The position numbers were made by a program, and so were the translations under genes. Shown in pieces: positions 1-10,849 of a stretch of 64,000 nt of DNA. The stretch is from the NCBI RefSeq assembly GCF_921293095.1, contig NC_060258.1, positions 7,144,607 to 7,208,606 on the forward strand, given 5' to 3'. This DNA comes from Ischnura elegans. Taxonomy: Eukaryota; Arthropoda; Insecta; Odonata; Coenagrionidae. Below the pieces are notes generated by a model. That model saw only the letters and a list, made by a program, of their open reading frames with translations, had not been told where the DNA came from and did not search any database. Every line of letters begins with the position of its first letter. Within the stretch, counting starts at the first letter, position 1.

Positions 1-1162
1 CAAGGATAAGATTAAATGCATAGCCGTTTACCAAAAATAAAAAGGAAAAAAAAATCGCATTTACTGAAGACACTTCGCCATTTTTCCTCTTTTACCGCCT
101 CGAACACAGTGAGTAAGAGTACACATCGTGCCACAGTCAACTGCTGGACTAATGCTGCCCGTAAACACAAGAACCGAATTAAGTGATACATTGTGATCAT
201 TTTTGGTGGAGACAGCATGCTCTTCAATATTTTGGTCGGAATTTATGCATACTTTTTAGACCATTGCAGCAGTGCCCATATGGGCACGCTAGCCGTTCAA
301 GGGTTAAAAACACAAGACGTATTATTTTTTTAGCTATGCATCTGGTACACGGTTTTATTTTACAGAAATATTTTTGATGTAATTGATATTTTATTTTAAG
401 TTCAATTTTTTCTAACACTAAATCTGACCGTAAAACTAATCAGAACATGAAAAAGTAATCAGAACACTTCTATCCTCGTTACGTAAAAATATGAAGGGAA
501 AACTAATGAAAGAGCACAAGAAAAGGGCAAACGGTCAATTGACCGCTGGCGGTCATTATAGGCATGCGGCTTGCCCCGGTCATTCTAGTGTTAACACGTG
601 TGTTTTACTTGCAGCCAAACTGCCTCTAGTGTAGCAATCACGTCAAGTTGGGTGGTGCACCATTGTGAAATAGCAGAATGTCCCGACTAAGGACCGCTTC
701 CCACTTCCCTTGGGTGCAGCAGGTGTTCAAGTAACGAGTCTCCTGCCACTTCGGATTGGAGGGAAGGAAAGTCAACGGTGGGTTTTCCCAATAGTAGTGC
801 AAGCAGCCTGTCGTCTTTACATCAAAAGATTACCAAAACGCGATTGAATTCCTACAGTGGCGGAAAAAATTAACGCAAAGCTCGTTGGCGTCTGAGAGCG
901 GCCAGTTCAGGAACTACTTGTCTTCCAAAATGTTGCCCTCGTAATGCTCTCATACAACCGGGACTTTTAAAAGCAATATATCCCTTATACCGGGGAAATA
1001 ATCATGCCCGTCGCATTATGACAAGGTGCAAAAGATCCAGCTACGAATTCTTCTCCGAAGTATGCTTCGCCCACGACACACCTAGAATGGAGTTTACTCT
1101 CGTCGGGACATCAGTGGACACAGCCGACATATTGGGCATTGACACTGCCTTAGAACATAATC
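1..1162. other. Non-coding flank, no gene seen
   Basis: Both strands were read. The open frames here are short (up to about 71 codons), overlap each other and have no recognisable domain. The sequence is unique-looking and AT-rich up to about 500 and mixed afterwards. I see no RNA gene or clear repeat before the SINE-like segment. Confidence 0.6.
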
Positions 1163-1263
1163 GTTCCGGTGGTGTAGTGGGTAAAGTATGATGCTACGAA
1201 TCAGAGGTTCCTCGGATCAAGTCCCAGTGACGGATGACTTGATGCTGCACACACACACACACA
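1163..1263 (+). repeat. tRNA-derived SINE-like segment with CA tail
   Basis: The segment has a box A-like stretch (TGGTGTAGTGGG, about 1170-1181), a box B-like stretch (GGATCAAGTCC, about 1214-1224) about 40 bases later, and a (CA)n run at 1248-1263. This is the layout of a tRNA-derived SINE ending in a simple repeat. No target-site duplication was identified, so the exact ends are uncertain. The tRNA of origin cannot be named. Confidence 0.5.
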
Positions 1264-2686
1264 CTTTAAACATTTTTCTGATCTTAAAACTTCGAAATAC
1301 CTATCAAAAGGTCCATAGGATGTTGCATGGCAATTGAATTCTTACGCGCTTATTTATTTGTTGAGCTTCAACCACTATATTGCATAACCATTTGGGCAGT
1401 TGACTGTGGAGTGAATTTTGACTACCATTTCCGCGTCGTCCAACCCAGCGTCAAGGCCCCTAACCATTAGCTTGAGTTAAAGAAGTATTCTCTCCTCGGA
1501 TTTTAATCAGAATACTTTGAAAACGTTTGCAATATCCTAATAATTATTCAAGTAGGGTTTCAGTGCGATTAATTTTCAAGTTTCGAAAATATTTTATGAT
1601 TTTTGTTTACCATACACCAAGGAAACCCATTCAAAAAGAACCATCTTGAGTTAACGAAAGTATTTAGCGTCGGATTTGGGTCAGAATACTTTTAAAACGT
1701 TTGCAACATTACAAAAATTATTAAAGTAGAGTTTAAGTGTGATTTAGGTTCAAGTTTCGAAAATATTTCATGATTTGTGGTTGTCATACACCTAGGACAC
1801 ACATTCAAAAGGAACCATCTTGAGTTAAAGAAGTATTCTCTCCTCGGATTTAGATCAGATTACTTTTAAAACATTTGCAGTATCCTAATTATTATGTGAG
1901 AGGAGTTACAATGTGATTAGGTTTAAAGTTTCGAAAATATTTCATGATTTGTTTTTGCCATACACCCAGGACACACATTCAAAAATAACCATCTTGCGAA
2001 AAAAAGTTATTTCTCGTTGGATTTTGATCAGAATGCTTTCAAAACGAACGAAATATCCTAATAATTATTTAAGTAGAGTTTCATTGTGAATGAGTTTCAA
2101 GTTTCAAGAAAATATTTCATGATTTGTGGTTGTCATGCACCCAAGAAAGAATTCAAAATCAGCCAACCGGTGTTAAATATTATTTCTCATCGGATTTTGG
2201 TCAGATTACTTTTAAAACGTTTGAAATAACTCAGTAGAGTTTTATTATGACAGAATTTCAACTTCGGGAAATATCCTAGAATTTTTGGTTGCATTCCACC
2301 CAGGAAACACCTTTGAAAATCAGAAAGATTTTGTTCGTATGCGTGATTAAATGTTCTTTAAAAATTGAAAATAGTTATGTAGATTTTCTGTGCGACTGAT
2401 TTACAACTTTTAAAAATATTGTAGTAATTGTTGATGGCGTACACCTAGAAGAACTTTCAACGGGAACATTCTACCTTAGGAACTGTCTTATCAGGCGATT
2501 TCGACCAGAAAGTTTTGTAAAGAACGCGTCGAGAGTATATTCGAATAACCCTAACCACTTCTTTCTCGATAAATGATTGTTTTGCGTATTTAGTTCTTAT
2601 TATCATCACCTACAGTTATGGAAAGTCACCACAGGGGTTCCGCGTTTGAAAAGACCACATTAATTATCAGACGTTTTGAACGGGGG

Positions 2687-2757
2687 GGGGCGGTAGACTA
2701 GTGGTTAGCGTGTTGGATTCCCACGCGGGAGTCCTGGGTTCGATTCCCGGCCGCGGC
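2687..2757 (+). repeat. tRNA-Gly(CCC)-like sequence, satellite unit 1
   Basis: Box A-like TAGACTAGTGG and box B GGTTCGATTCC are correctly spaced. The T arm pairs over five positions around a TTCGATT loop, and the anticodon-loop region contains TTCCCAC as in tRNA-Gly(CCC). The acceptor stem pairs only about 5 of 7 positions, so this is more likely a tRNA-derived repeat head than a working tRNA gene. It sits at a fixed place in each satellite unit. Confidence 0.65.
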
Positions 2758-2854
2758 CGTCGGAAAAAATGCGAAAAATTAGGGCGTTAATATTGGGTTC
2801 GTTAGAGTCAGGTCGATTAGAACGTATGTCGGTTAGGTAGTCTCAGGTGCCTCC

Positions 2855-2944
2855 AGTGTTCAGTGGCCGGGTGCGAACCCGGGTCCCTGAGTTGACACCT
2901 TTTCCCCTCGGGGACCCGGGTTCGCATCCCGGCCACTGAACACT
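2855..2944. repeat. Large inverted repeat, ~33-bp arms, unit 1
   Basis: The left arm (2855-2886) and right arm (2912-2944) are reverse complements apart from one base, separated by a 25-base loop. Each arm contains CCCGGGTTCGCA on one strand, which itself resembles a tRNA box B, so two box-B-like sites face each other. The same structure recurs in other units. Confidence 0.8.
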
Positions 2945-3589
2945 AGAAGAGAGGAGGCTGGAGGCATTTTGTTGCATTTTTTTACGCAGGCTCTCGGTGG
3001 CAAAGAACGTACGTATCGATGAGCGACGATGTTGCCACCACACGGCATTACAAAGATCGCGGAAGTGACAAGTGACAGTGATTTTACGGAAATTTTCCAT
3101 TTCCTTTCCCTATGGCGCTTGATATTCGTAAGTCTCATTCATAGCGTGATCGTACTGGTACCGCAGTCCCACCCAGTTTTAGCATCCTCTTTTTTCGTGA
3201 TCCTTAATTCAGTCCTTGCAGGTCCGACTCTGGACTTTGATATTTACAATAAATACTTAATCAACCAGACTGAGTTAAAAAAGTATTTCTCGTCAGATTT
3301 TGGTCAAAATACTTTTAAACCGTTCGAATATCCTAATAATTATTAAAGTAGAGTTTCTGTGTGATTAAATTTCAAGTTTCGAAAATATTTCATGATTTTT
3401 GTTCGCAATACACCCAGGACACACATTGAAAAAGATCCATCTTAAGTAAAGTAAATATTTCTCGTCGGATTTTAATCAGAATACTTTGAAAACGTTTGCA
3501 ATATCCTAATAATTACTCAAGTAGGGTTTCAGTGCGATTAATTTTCAAGTTTCGAAAATATTTTATGATTTTTGTTTGCCATACACCCA

Positions 3590-4385
3590 GGACACCCATT
3601 CAAAAAGAACCACCTTGAGTTTAAAAAGTATTTATTGTCGGATGTTGGTCAAAATACTTTTAAAACGTTTGCAATATTACAATAATTATTAAAGTATAGT
3701 GTAAGTGTGATTAAGGTTCAAGTTTCGAAAATATTTCAAGATTTGTTATCATGTATAATTGTTGTTTCATGATTTCATGATACTTCATGATTTGTGGTTT
3801 CCATACACCCAGGACACACTTTCAATAGGAACCATTTTGAGTTAAAGAAGTATTCTCTCCTCGGATTTTGATCAGAATACTTTTAAAACATTTGCATTAT
3901 CCTAATAATTATTTAGGTAGGGTTTCAGTGCGATTTACTTTCAAGTTTCGAAAATATATTATGATTTGTGTTTGCCATACACCCAGGACACCCATTCAAA
4001 AAGAACCACCTTGAGTTTAAAAAGTATTTATTGTCGGATTTTGGTCAAAATACTTTTAAAACGTTTGAAATATTACAATAATTATTAAAGTATAGTGTAA
4101 GTGTGATTAAGGTTCAAGTTTCGAAAATATTTCAAGATTTGTTATCATGTATAATTGTTGTTTCATGATTTCATGATACTTCATGATTTGTGGTTTCCAT
4201 ACACCCAGGACACACTTTCAATAGGAACCATTTTGAGTTAAAGAAGTATTCTCTCCTCGGATTTTGATCAGAATACTTTTAAAACATTTGCATTATCCTA
4301 ATAATTATTTAGGTAGGGTTTCAGTGCGATTTACTTTCAAGTTTCGAAAATATATTATGATTTGTGTTTGCCATACACCCAGGAC
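3590..4385. repeat. Recent ~396-bp tandem duplication inside the satellite
   Basis: Two consecutive blocks of about 396 bp (about 3590-3985 and 3986-4385) are almost identical. Both contain the otherwise unusual insertion ATCATGTATAATTGTTG followed by repeated TTCATGAT. They are far closer to each other than neighbouring monomers are, so this is a later local duplication of two monomers plus the insertion. Confidence 0.8.
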
Positions 4386-5097
4386 ACACATTCAAAAAGA
4401 ACCATCTTGCGAAAAAAAGGTATTTCTCGTTGGATTTTGATATGAATGCTTTCAAAACGTACGAAATATTCAAATAATTATTTCAGTAGAGTTTCATTGT
4501 GAATAAGTTTCAAGTTTCAAGGAAATATTTAATGATTTGTGGTTGTCATGCACCCAAGAAAGAATTCAAATCAGCCAACCGGTGTTAAATAATATTTCTC
4601 ATCGGATTTTGGTCAGATTACTTTTAAAACATTTGAAATAACTCAGTAGAGTTTTATTATGACAGAATTTCAACTTCGGGAAATATCCTAGGATTTTTGG
4701 TTGCATTCCTCCCAGGAAACCCCTTTCAAAATCAGAAAGATTTTGTTCGTATGCGTGATTAAATGTTCTTTAAAAATTGAAAATAGTTATGTAGATTTTC
4801 TGTGCGACTGATTTACAACGTTTAAAAATATTGTAGTACTTGTTGATGGCGTACACCTAGAAGAACTTTCAACGGGAACATTCTACCTTAGGAACTGTCT
4901 TATCAGGCGATTTCGACCAGAAAGTTTTGTAAAGAACGCGTCGAGAGTATATTCGAATAACCCTAACCACTTATTTCTCGATAAATGATTTTTTTGCGTA
5001 TTTAGTTCTTATTATCATCACCTGCAGTTATGGAAAGTCACCACAGGGGTTCCGCGTTTGAAAAGACCACATTAATTATCTGACGTTTTGAACGGGG

Positions 5098-5168
5098 GGG
5101 GCGGTAGACTAGTGGTTAGCGTGTTGGATTCAAACGCGGGAGTCCTGGGTTCGATTCCCGGCCGCGGC
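5098..5168 (+). repeat. tRNA-Gly-like sequence, satellite unit 2/3 boundary
   Basis: Same element as at 2687, with box A and box B intact. The anticodon region reads TTCAAACGC instead of TTCCCACGC, so the Gly(CCC) anticodon is lost. The following inverted repeat is cut short: after its left arm (about 5270-5300) the sequence jumps directly to the spacer. Confidence 0.6.
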
Positions 5169-6699
5169 CGTCGGAAAAAATGCGAAAAATTAGGGCGTTA
5201 ATATTGGGTTCGTTAGAGTCAGGTCGATTAGAACGTATGTCGGATAGGTAGTCTCAGGTGCCTCCAGTGTTCAGTGGCCGGGTGCGAACCCGGGTCCGCA
5301 GAGTCACCCAGTTGTAGCATCGACTTTTTTCGCGATCCTAAATTCTGTCCTTGCAGATCCGACTCTGGACTTTGAAATTTACAATAAATACTTAATCAAC
5401 CATCTTGAGTTTAAAAAGTATTTCTCGTCGGATCTTGGTCAAAATACTTTTAAACCGTTCGGAATATCCTAATAATTATTAAAGTAGAGTTTCTGTGTGA
5501 TTAAATTTCAAGTTTCGAAATTATTTCATGATTTTTGTTCGCAATACACCCAGGACACACATTGAAAAAGATCCATCTTAAGTAAAGTAAATATTTCTCG
5601 TCGGATTTTAATCAGAATACTTTGAAAACGTTTGCAATATCCTAATAATTATTCAAGTAGGGTCTCAGTGCGATTAATTTTCAAGTTTCGAAAATATTTT
5701 ATGATTTTTGTTTGCCATACACCCAGGACACCCATTCAAAAAGAACCACCTTGAGTTTAAAAAGTATTTATCGTGGGATTTTGGTCAGAATACTTTTAAA
5801 ACGTTTGCAATATTACAATAATTATTTAAGTAGAGTTTAAGTGTGATTTAGGTTCAAGTTTCGAAAATATTTCATGATTTGTGGTTGCCATACACCCAGG
5901 ACACACATTCAAAAGGAACCATCTTCAGTTAAAGAAGTATTATCTCTTCGGATTTTGATCAGTATACTTTTAAAACATTTGCAGTATCCTAATTATTATG
6001 TAAGAGGAGTTTCAATGTGATTAAGTTTCAAGTTTCGAAAATATTTCATGATTTGTGTTTGCCATACACCCAGGACACACATTCAAAAAGAACCATCTTG
6101 CGAAAAAAAGGTATTTCTCCCTAAATTGTGATCATAATGCTTTCAAAACGTACGAAATATCCTAACAATTATTTAAGTAGAGTATCATTGGGAATGAGCC
6201 TCAAGTTTCAAGAAAATATTTCATGATTTGTGGTTGTCATGCACCCAAGAAAGAATTCAAAATCAGCCAACCGGTGTTAAATACTATTTCTCATCGGATT
6301 TTGGTCAGATTACTTTTAAAACGTTTGAAATAACTCAGTTGAGTGTTATTGTGACAGAATTTCAACTTCGGGAAATATCTTAGGAATTTTGGTTGCATTC
6401 CACCCAGGAAACACCTTTCAAAATCAGAAAGATTTTGTTCGTATGCGTGATTAAATGTTCTTTAAGAATTGAAAATAGTTATGTAGATTTTCTGTGCGAC
6501 TGATTTTCAACTTTTAAAAATATTGTAGTAATTGTTGATGGCGTACACCTAGAAGAACTTTCAACGGGAACATTCTACCTTAGGAACTGTCTTATCAGGC
6601 GATTTCGACCAGAAAGTTTTGTAAAGAACGCGTCGAGAGTGTATTCGAATAACCCTAACCACTTCTTTCTCGATAAATGATTGTTTTGCGTATTAAGTT

Positions 6700-7552
6700 T
6701 GTTGTGCTGCATTGGAACATGGGCAAAACCCACTTGAAACACGCGCCCTTGGTGAAGAACGCGTCACCACGTCACCCTCCCCAATCCACCGGAACGCTCT
6801 CCTCATCTCCTCACCTTCCCCACTCCAGCCGGCTGCCTTCCCGTCACACCACGTGATTTCCCCACTCCCGCGTCTTATCGCCCACCTGCTCTTACACCAC
6901 GCGATTCCCCCATTCCCGCGTCTAAACGCACACCTGCTCTCACACCACGAACCTTCCCATCCCACCTCTTCGAACGCGTCACCTCGTGACGCAGCGAAGC
7001 ACCCTCATTGGACGGAGGGAGGCCAGGGTTGGATATAAAAGACGCTGCCCGGACCATGGAAGGCACTAGGGGTTGAGGAGGCCGAAGCTAGGACTAAGAG
7101 CGAGCATATCCTCATAGTTCCTACCACAGGCCCTCAATCAGCCGGATGCCCCGTAAACTGCGGGTGGACCGGCGCTGCCGTGGCTCGCTCTATCCCCGAG
7201 AGGAGCGAGCACGCAGTCCCCTAGAGTCCTCTCCCCGGTCACCGCCGCCCGCCTGAGGTCATCACCCGCGGAAGCAGACGGAGCACGAGGACCACGAACC
7301 CGCCGTAGCGCCTGGAGCCGCCGCCAACGCCGGATCCCCCGCCAGAGCTGTCGCGGATCCACGGAGATCCCCAGAGAGGCAGTTCCGGACAGAGCCGGAC
7401 CCAGCCACGCGGATGCAGCAGCCGCGGACCTCGCCCGACCTTACCGGCACCACCTGTGACTTTCTAAACGCAATAAACACACCCCTTTGGATGTTTTAAC
7501 ATTCCCATCCCAGGTCTCCCTCGCAACCGAGAATGTCACTGGAGCCGCGACA
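6700..7552 (+). repeat. 5' LTR (853 bp)
   Basis: It begins TGTTGTGCTGC and ends GAGCCGCGACA. A TATAAAA box lies at 7034-7040 and an AATAAA signal at 7472-7477. It is 37 bases shorter than the 3' LTR because one segment near the 3' end is missing. Confidence 0.92.
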
Positions 7553-7554
7553 AT

Positions 7555-7572
7555 TGGCGCCCAACTTACGGG
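7555..7572 (+). promoter_or_regulatory. Primer binding site
   Basis: TGGCGCCCAAC starts two bases after the 5' LTR, the normal position for the tRNA primer binding site. TGG matches the complement of the tRNA CCA end. The specific tRNA was not determined. Confidence 0.75.
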
Positions 7573-7588
7573 GACATCGACCGGCAGC

Positions 7589-9949
7589 ATGGATAGCAGC
7601 CGGGACCCACAGGATCCCCCGACTGATAACGCCTGGCAAATCAACGCCTCCACCATGGATGTACAACCCATCGATGGAGCGCCCGTTACACCTACCATAG
7701 CTCTTCCGAGAGAGCTTCAACAAAACTCGGTGGCGCCCAACCCATCTCGCACCCGCACAAGGGATTTATGCGAGTCTTCATCATGCACTAGAGTAGGGGA
7801 GCACCTGATTTCCTGTGCCAGCTGCCAACGATGGTTTCACCACCTCTGCCTTGGCTGGAGGGACGAAGCCAGGGACATTGAAGGGTTGCAGTTTATATGC
7901 GGAATATGCAGTCAACGCCAACCGCAGAACAGCACACCTCGGACTGTGCCGGAGCCTGCCTACCGTCCCCCGTGGCCGGAGTTCTTCGGAGGAGAAGCAG
8001 AAGATCCAGAGATGTTCCTGCGAGGCATGGAGACAAGGTTCCACGAGGACCAGACACCTACATCGTGGTGGGTCTGCAGAGCGGAGCAACAACTCCAAGA
8101 GGAAGCAAGGAGGTGGTGGACACCGTACCGGGAATTCGCTTTCACATGGCCCGAATTCAAGCAAAGGTTGAAGGGAAGATTTGATACAGCAGCACGTAGG
8201 GCCGAGATACAGGCGAAATTATTTGGAAGTATGCAGACACCGAAGGAAAGCGCAGAGATTTTTATCCTTCGAAAGAGTCAGTTGTTTCGGAGGCTGTTCC
8301 CAGACGGAGATAAGGAAACTTTCTTACCCACCTTGACGGAACAACTCCTCCCAAGGATCAAGCAGATATTCCGAGCCTGCCCACCGCAGAGCACTGAAGA
8401 GCTCATACGGCTAGCCAGCGCCATTGAAGCCGACCAGGCCGAAGATGTCTACTACACACAACCTTCTAGACCTCCAAAATGCAAGCACTGTCCAGGATAC
8501 CACCTGCACCGAGACTGTCCCAGCAAACCAGGCGGAAATCCAGATTATCCCTTCCGGCCCACCCACCCGTCTATAGGGGCCACACAACCTGATGGAGCAG
8601 CTATAAACACCCCCAGAATCCAGGTGGAACTAGGCGGTGAATTACTCCACGCCCTCATCGATTCAGGAGCCGGAGTGAACCTAATAGCTGAACGTTGCCT
8701 GCCAGTGGCCTTCCAGAAAGAAGTCCAAGGAGAACCCACTACACTACGAACGGTAAAGGAAGATACGTTCCTAACCACGGGGAACCTGCAGACCAAAGTC
8801 ACCGTCCAAAAATTGCATCTACCAGTAACGTTGCACATCACACGGGACATGGAGGAGGATCTCATCCTGGGACACCCCTGGCTTCGAAGCGCCGACGCCG
8901 TCATAGACTACTCACAAGGGACAATCTCCTTCGGCACTACGGGCCGAGTCACTGCAGCCTGGACGCCCCAATCAAAAGACGCTCTGACTCCGGATATGGA
9001 CAGGATGGTCCCATCATCTATCCGTGTCGTGACACAGCACGCGGATTTATACGAAAGTGTCCAGCAAGCGCAACAAGAAGATCCAGAGGTCGCAGACATC
9101 AGGGAGAAGCTACTGAATGCCCAGCAGACACCGTCAAGGACAAAAACACAGAAACGGTTCCTTAAGAAATACAAGGACGACATCGATCACCTGTGGTCCC
9201 AGCCCGGCCAAAAAGGACCTTGGAGGCTATGGGTCCCGCTACCTTTACGAAAAGAAGTTCTCCAACGCTACCACGTTACGCCATTGGAAGGACAACCTGG
9301 AATCAAGGCGACCTACACGGCCCTAACTCAAGGGTATCATTGGCGAGCAGCACTCTCCGACGTCCGCAAACACGTACAGAGCTGCATGAATTGGGTCTGC
9401 AAGAAAGGAGGACAGCGAGCGAAGAGTAGCTCACTGCACGTCCACAACCCACAGAGCCCACCACATCCACACAGGAGGAAACCTTCCCCCGGCAGCGATG
9501 CCAAGTGCACAGTGCCAACCAAGGATATTCTATGGACCGACACCATACGGCCACAATGCCCCCACAGTGTTTCTTCTCGCGGGTTTTGCGCCATCAGGGG
9601 AGGGGTGGATTGTTGTGCTGCATTGGAACATGGGCAAAACCCACTTGAAACACGCGCCCTTGGTGAAGAACGCGTCACCACGTCACCCTCCCCAATCCAC
9701 CGGAACGCTCTCCTCATCTCCTCACCTTCCCCACTCCAGCCGGCTGCCTTCCCGTCACACCACGTGATTTCCCCACTCCCGCGTCTTATCGCCCACCTGC
9801 TCTTACACCACGCGATTCCCCCATTCCCGCGTCTAAACGCACACCTGCTCTCACACCACGAACCTTCCCATCCCACCTCTTCGAACGCGTCACCTCGTGA
9901 CGCAGCGAAGCACCCTCATTGGACGGAGGGAGGCCAGGGTTGGATATAA
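7589..9949 (+). CDS. Gag-protease-partial integrase polyprotein with PHD finger (deleted)
   Basis: The ATG at 7589 is the first in frame after the primer binding site; the frame is open upstream to 7487 inside the LTR, but that is unlikely to be used. Counting from this ATG, residues 61-107 form a Cys4-His-Cys3 PHD finger (C61, C66, C76, C79, H84, C87, C104, C107). Residues ~130-290 look like a retrotransposon Gag core. A CCHC-type knuckle spans C298-C310. An aspartic protease has DSG at 358-360 and ILGHPWL at 426-432. Residues ~560-605 resemble the integrase zinc-binding domain, but the second His is Gln569 and the Cys spacing is stretched. Reverse transcriptase, RNase H and the integrase core are missing, yet the frame stays open through the junction and into the 3' LTR (from residue ~675). 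The normal role is particle assembly and polyprotein cleavage. The PHD finger, a chromatin-reader fold, is unusual here. Confidence 0.88.
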   Translation: MDSSRDPQDPPTDNAWQINASTMDVQPIDGAPVTPTIALPRELQQNSVAPNPSRTRTRDLCESSSCTRVGEHLISCASCQRWFHHLCLGWRDEARDIEGLQFICGICSQRQPQNSTPRTVPEPAYRPPWPEFFGGEAEDPEMFLRGMETRFHEDQTPTSWWVCRAEQQLQEEARRWWTPYREFAFTWPEFKQRLKGRFDTAARRAEIQAKLFGSMQTPKESAEIFILRKSQLFRRLFPDGDKETFLPTLTEQLLPRIKQIFRACPPQSTEELIRLASAIEADQAEDVYYTQPSRPPKCKHCPGYHLHRDCPSKPGGNPDYPFRPTHPSIGATQPDGAAINTPRIQVELGGELLHALIDSGAGVNLIAERCLPVAFQKEVQGEPTTLRTVKEDTFLTTGNLQTKVTVQKLHLPVTLHITRDMEEDLILGHPWLRSADAVIDYSQGTISFGTTGRVTAAWTPQSKDALTPDMDRMVPSSIRVVTQHADLYESVQQAQQEDPEVADIREKLLNAQQTPSRTKTQKRFLKKYKDDIDHLWSQPGQKGPWRLWVPLPLRKEVLQRYHVTPLEGQPGIKATYTALTQGYHWRAALSDVRKHVQSCMNWVCKKGGQRAKSSSLHVHNPQSPPHPHRRKPSPGSDAKCTVPTKDILWTDTIRPQCPHSVSSRGFCAIRGGVDCCAALEHGQNPLETRALGEERVTTSPSPIHRNALLISSPSPLQPAAFPSHHVISPLPRLIAHLLLHHAIPPFPRLNAHLLSHHEPSHPTSSNASPRDAAKHPHWTEGGQGWI
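9597..9610 (+). promoter_or_regulatory. Polypurine tract
   Basis: A G-rich purine stretch (AGGGGAGGGGTGGA) directly precedes the 3' LTR, the usual primer site for plus-strand DNA synthesis. One T interrupts it. Confidence 0.6.
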
Positions 9950-10500
9950 AAGACGCTGCCCGGACCATGGAAGGCACTAGGGGTTGAGGAGGCCGAAGCT
10001 AGGACTAAGAGCGAGCATATCCTCATAGTTCCTACCACAGGCCCTCAATCAGCCGGATGCCCCGTAAACTGCGGGTGGACCGGCGCTGCCGTGGCTCGCT
10101 CTATCCCCGAGAGGAGCGAGCACGCAGTCCCCTAGAGTCCTCTCCCCGGACACCGCCGCCCGCCTGAGGTCATCACCCGCGGAAGCAGACGGAGCACGAG
10201 GCCCACGAACCCGCCGTAGCGCCTGGAGCCGCCGCCAACGCCGGAACCCCCGTTAGAGCTGTCGCGGATCCACGGAGATCCCCAGAGAGGCAGTTCCGGA
10301 CAGAGCCGGACCCAGCCACGCGGAAGCAGCAGCCGCGGACCTCGCCCGACCTTACCGGCACCCCCTGTGACTTTCTGAACGCAATAAACACACACCCCTG
10401 GTGTTTTAACATTCCCATCCTGGTCTTTCTTTTCCTCAGCGCCATGATTACCCGATTCCAGGTCTCCCTCGCAACCGAGAATGTCGCTGGAGCCGCGACA
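9611..10500 (+). repeat. 3' LTR (890 bp)
   Basis: Starts and ends like the 5' LTR. TATAAAA is at 9945-9951 and AATAAA at 10383-10388. It contains a segment near 10420-10456 that is absent from the 5' LTR and includes a splice-acceptor-like CTTTCTTTTCCTCAG. Other differences from the 5' LTR are scattered single bases. Confidence 0.92.
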
Positions 10501-10592
10501 AGTTCTTATTATCATCACCTACAGTTATGGAAAGTCACCACAGGGGTTCCGCGTTTGAAAAGACCACATTAATTATCAGACGTTTTGAACGG

Positions 10593-10663
10593 GGGGCGGT
10601 AGACTAGTGGTTAGCGTGTTGAATTCCCACGCGGGGGTCCCGGTTTCGACTCCCGGCCGCGGC
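10593..10663 (+). repeat. tRNA-Gly-like sequence, satellite unit 4
   Basis: Third copy of the tRNA-like block, just downstream of the 3' LTR of the inserted retrotransposon. TTCCCAC is kept in the anticodon loop, but box B has changed to GGTTTCGACTCC. Confidence 0.6.
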
Positions 10664-10759
10664 CGTCGGAAAAATGCGAAAAATTAGGGCGTTAATATTG
10701 GGTTCGTTAGAGTCAGGTCGATTAGAACGTATGTCGGTTAGGTAGTCTCAGGTGCCTCC

Positions 10760-10849
10760 AGTGTTCAGTGGCCGGGTGCGAACCCGGGTCCCTGAGTTGA
10801 CACCTTTTCCCGTCGGGGACCCGGGTTCTCATCCCGGCCACTGAAAACT
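10760..10849. repeat. Large inverted repeat, unit 4
   Basis: Second copy of the hairpin: left arm 10760-10791, right arm 10817-10849. The right arm carries extra mismatches (TTCTCATCCC in place of TTCGCATCCC, and GAAAACT). Confidence 0.75.

Larger units (their letters stand above)
6700..10500 (+). mobile_element. Ty3/gypsy-type LTR retrotransposon, internally deleted
   Basis: Two long direct repeats (6700-7552 and 9611-10500) start TGTTGTG and end GCGACA, and are flanked by AGTT on both sides (6696-6699 and 10501-10504). The uninterrupted satellite at 12447 reads straight through this site, confirming a clean insertion. A primer binding site follows the 5' LTR and a G-rich purine tract precedes the 3' LTR. 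The interior is only about 2.1 kb and lacks reverse transcriptase, RNase H and the integrase core, so the copy cannot move on its own. The LTRs differ at few points, suggesting a fairly recent insertion. Confidence 0.93.

Noticed and set aside
2687-2757. A functional tRNA-Gly(CCC) gene
   Set aside because: The acceptor stem has about two mismatches, other copies lose the anticodon or change box B, and all are embedded in satellite, so a tRNA-derived repeat is more likely.
3029-3346. A ~105-codon open frame that recurs in the satellite units (also 10934-11242 and 12855-13184)
   Set aside because: It is conserved only because the DNA unit is repeated. Its length and end differ between units, it runs into satellite monomers, and it has no domain pattern.
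6693-7362. Several open frames of 63-108 codons in the 5' LTR, repeated in the 3' LTR
   Set aside because: They overlap on both strands in GC-rich LTR sequence and reflect base composition, not coding.
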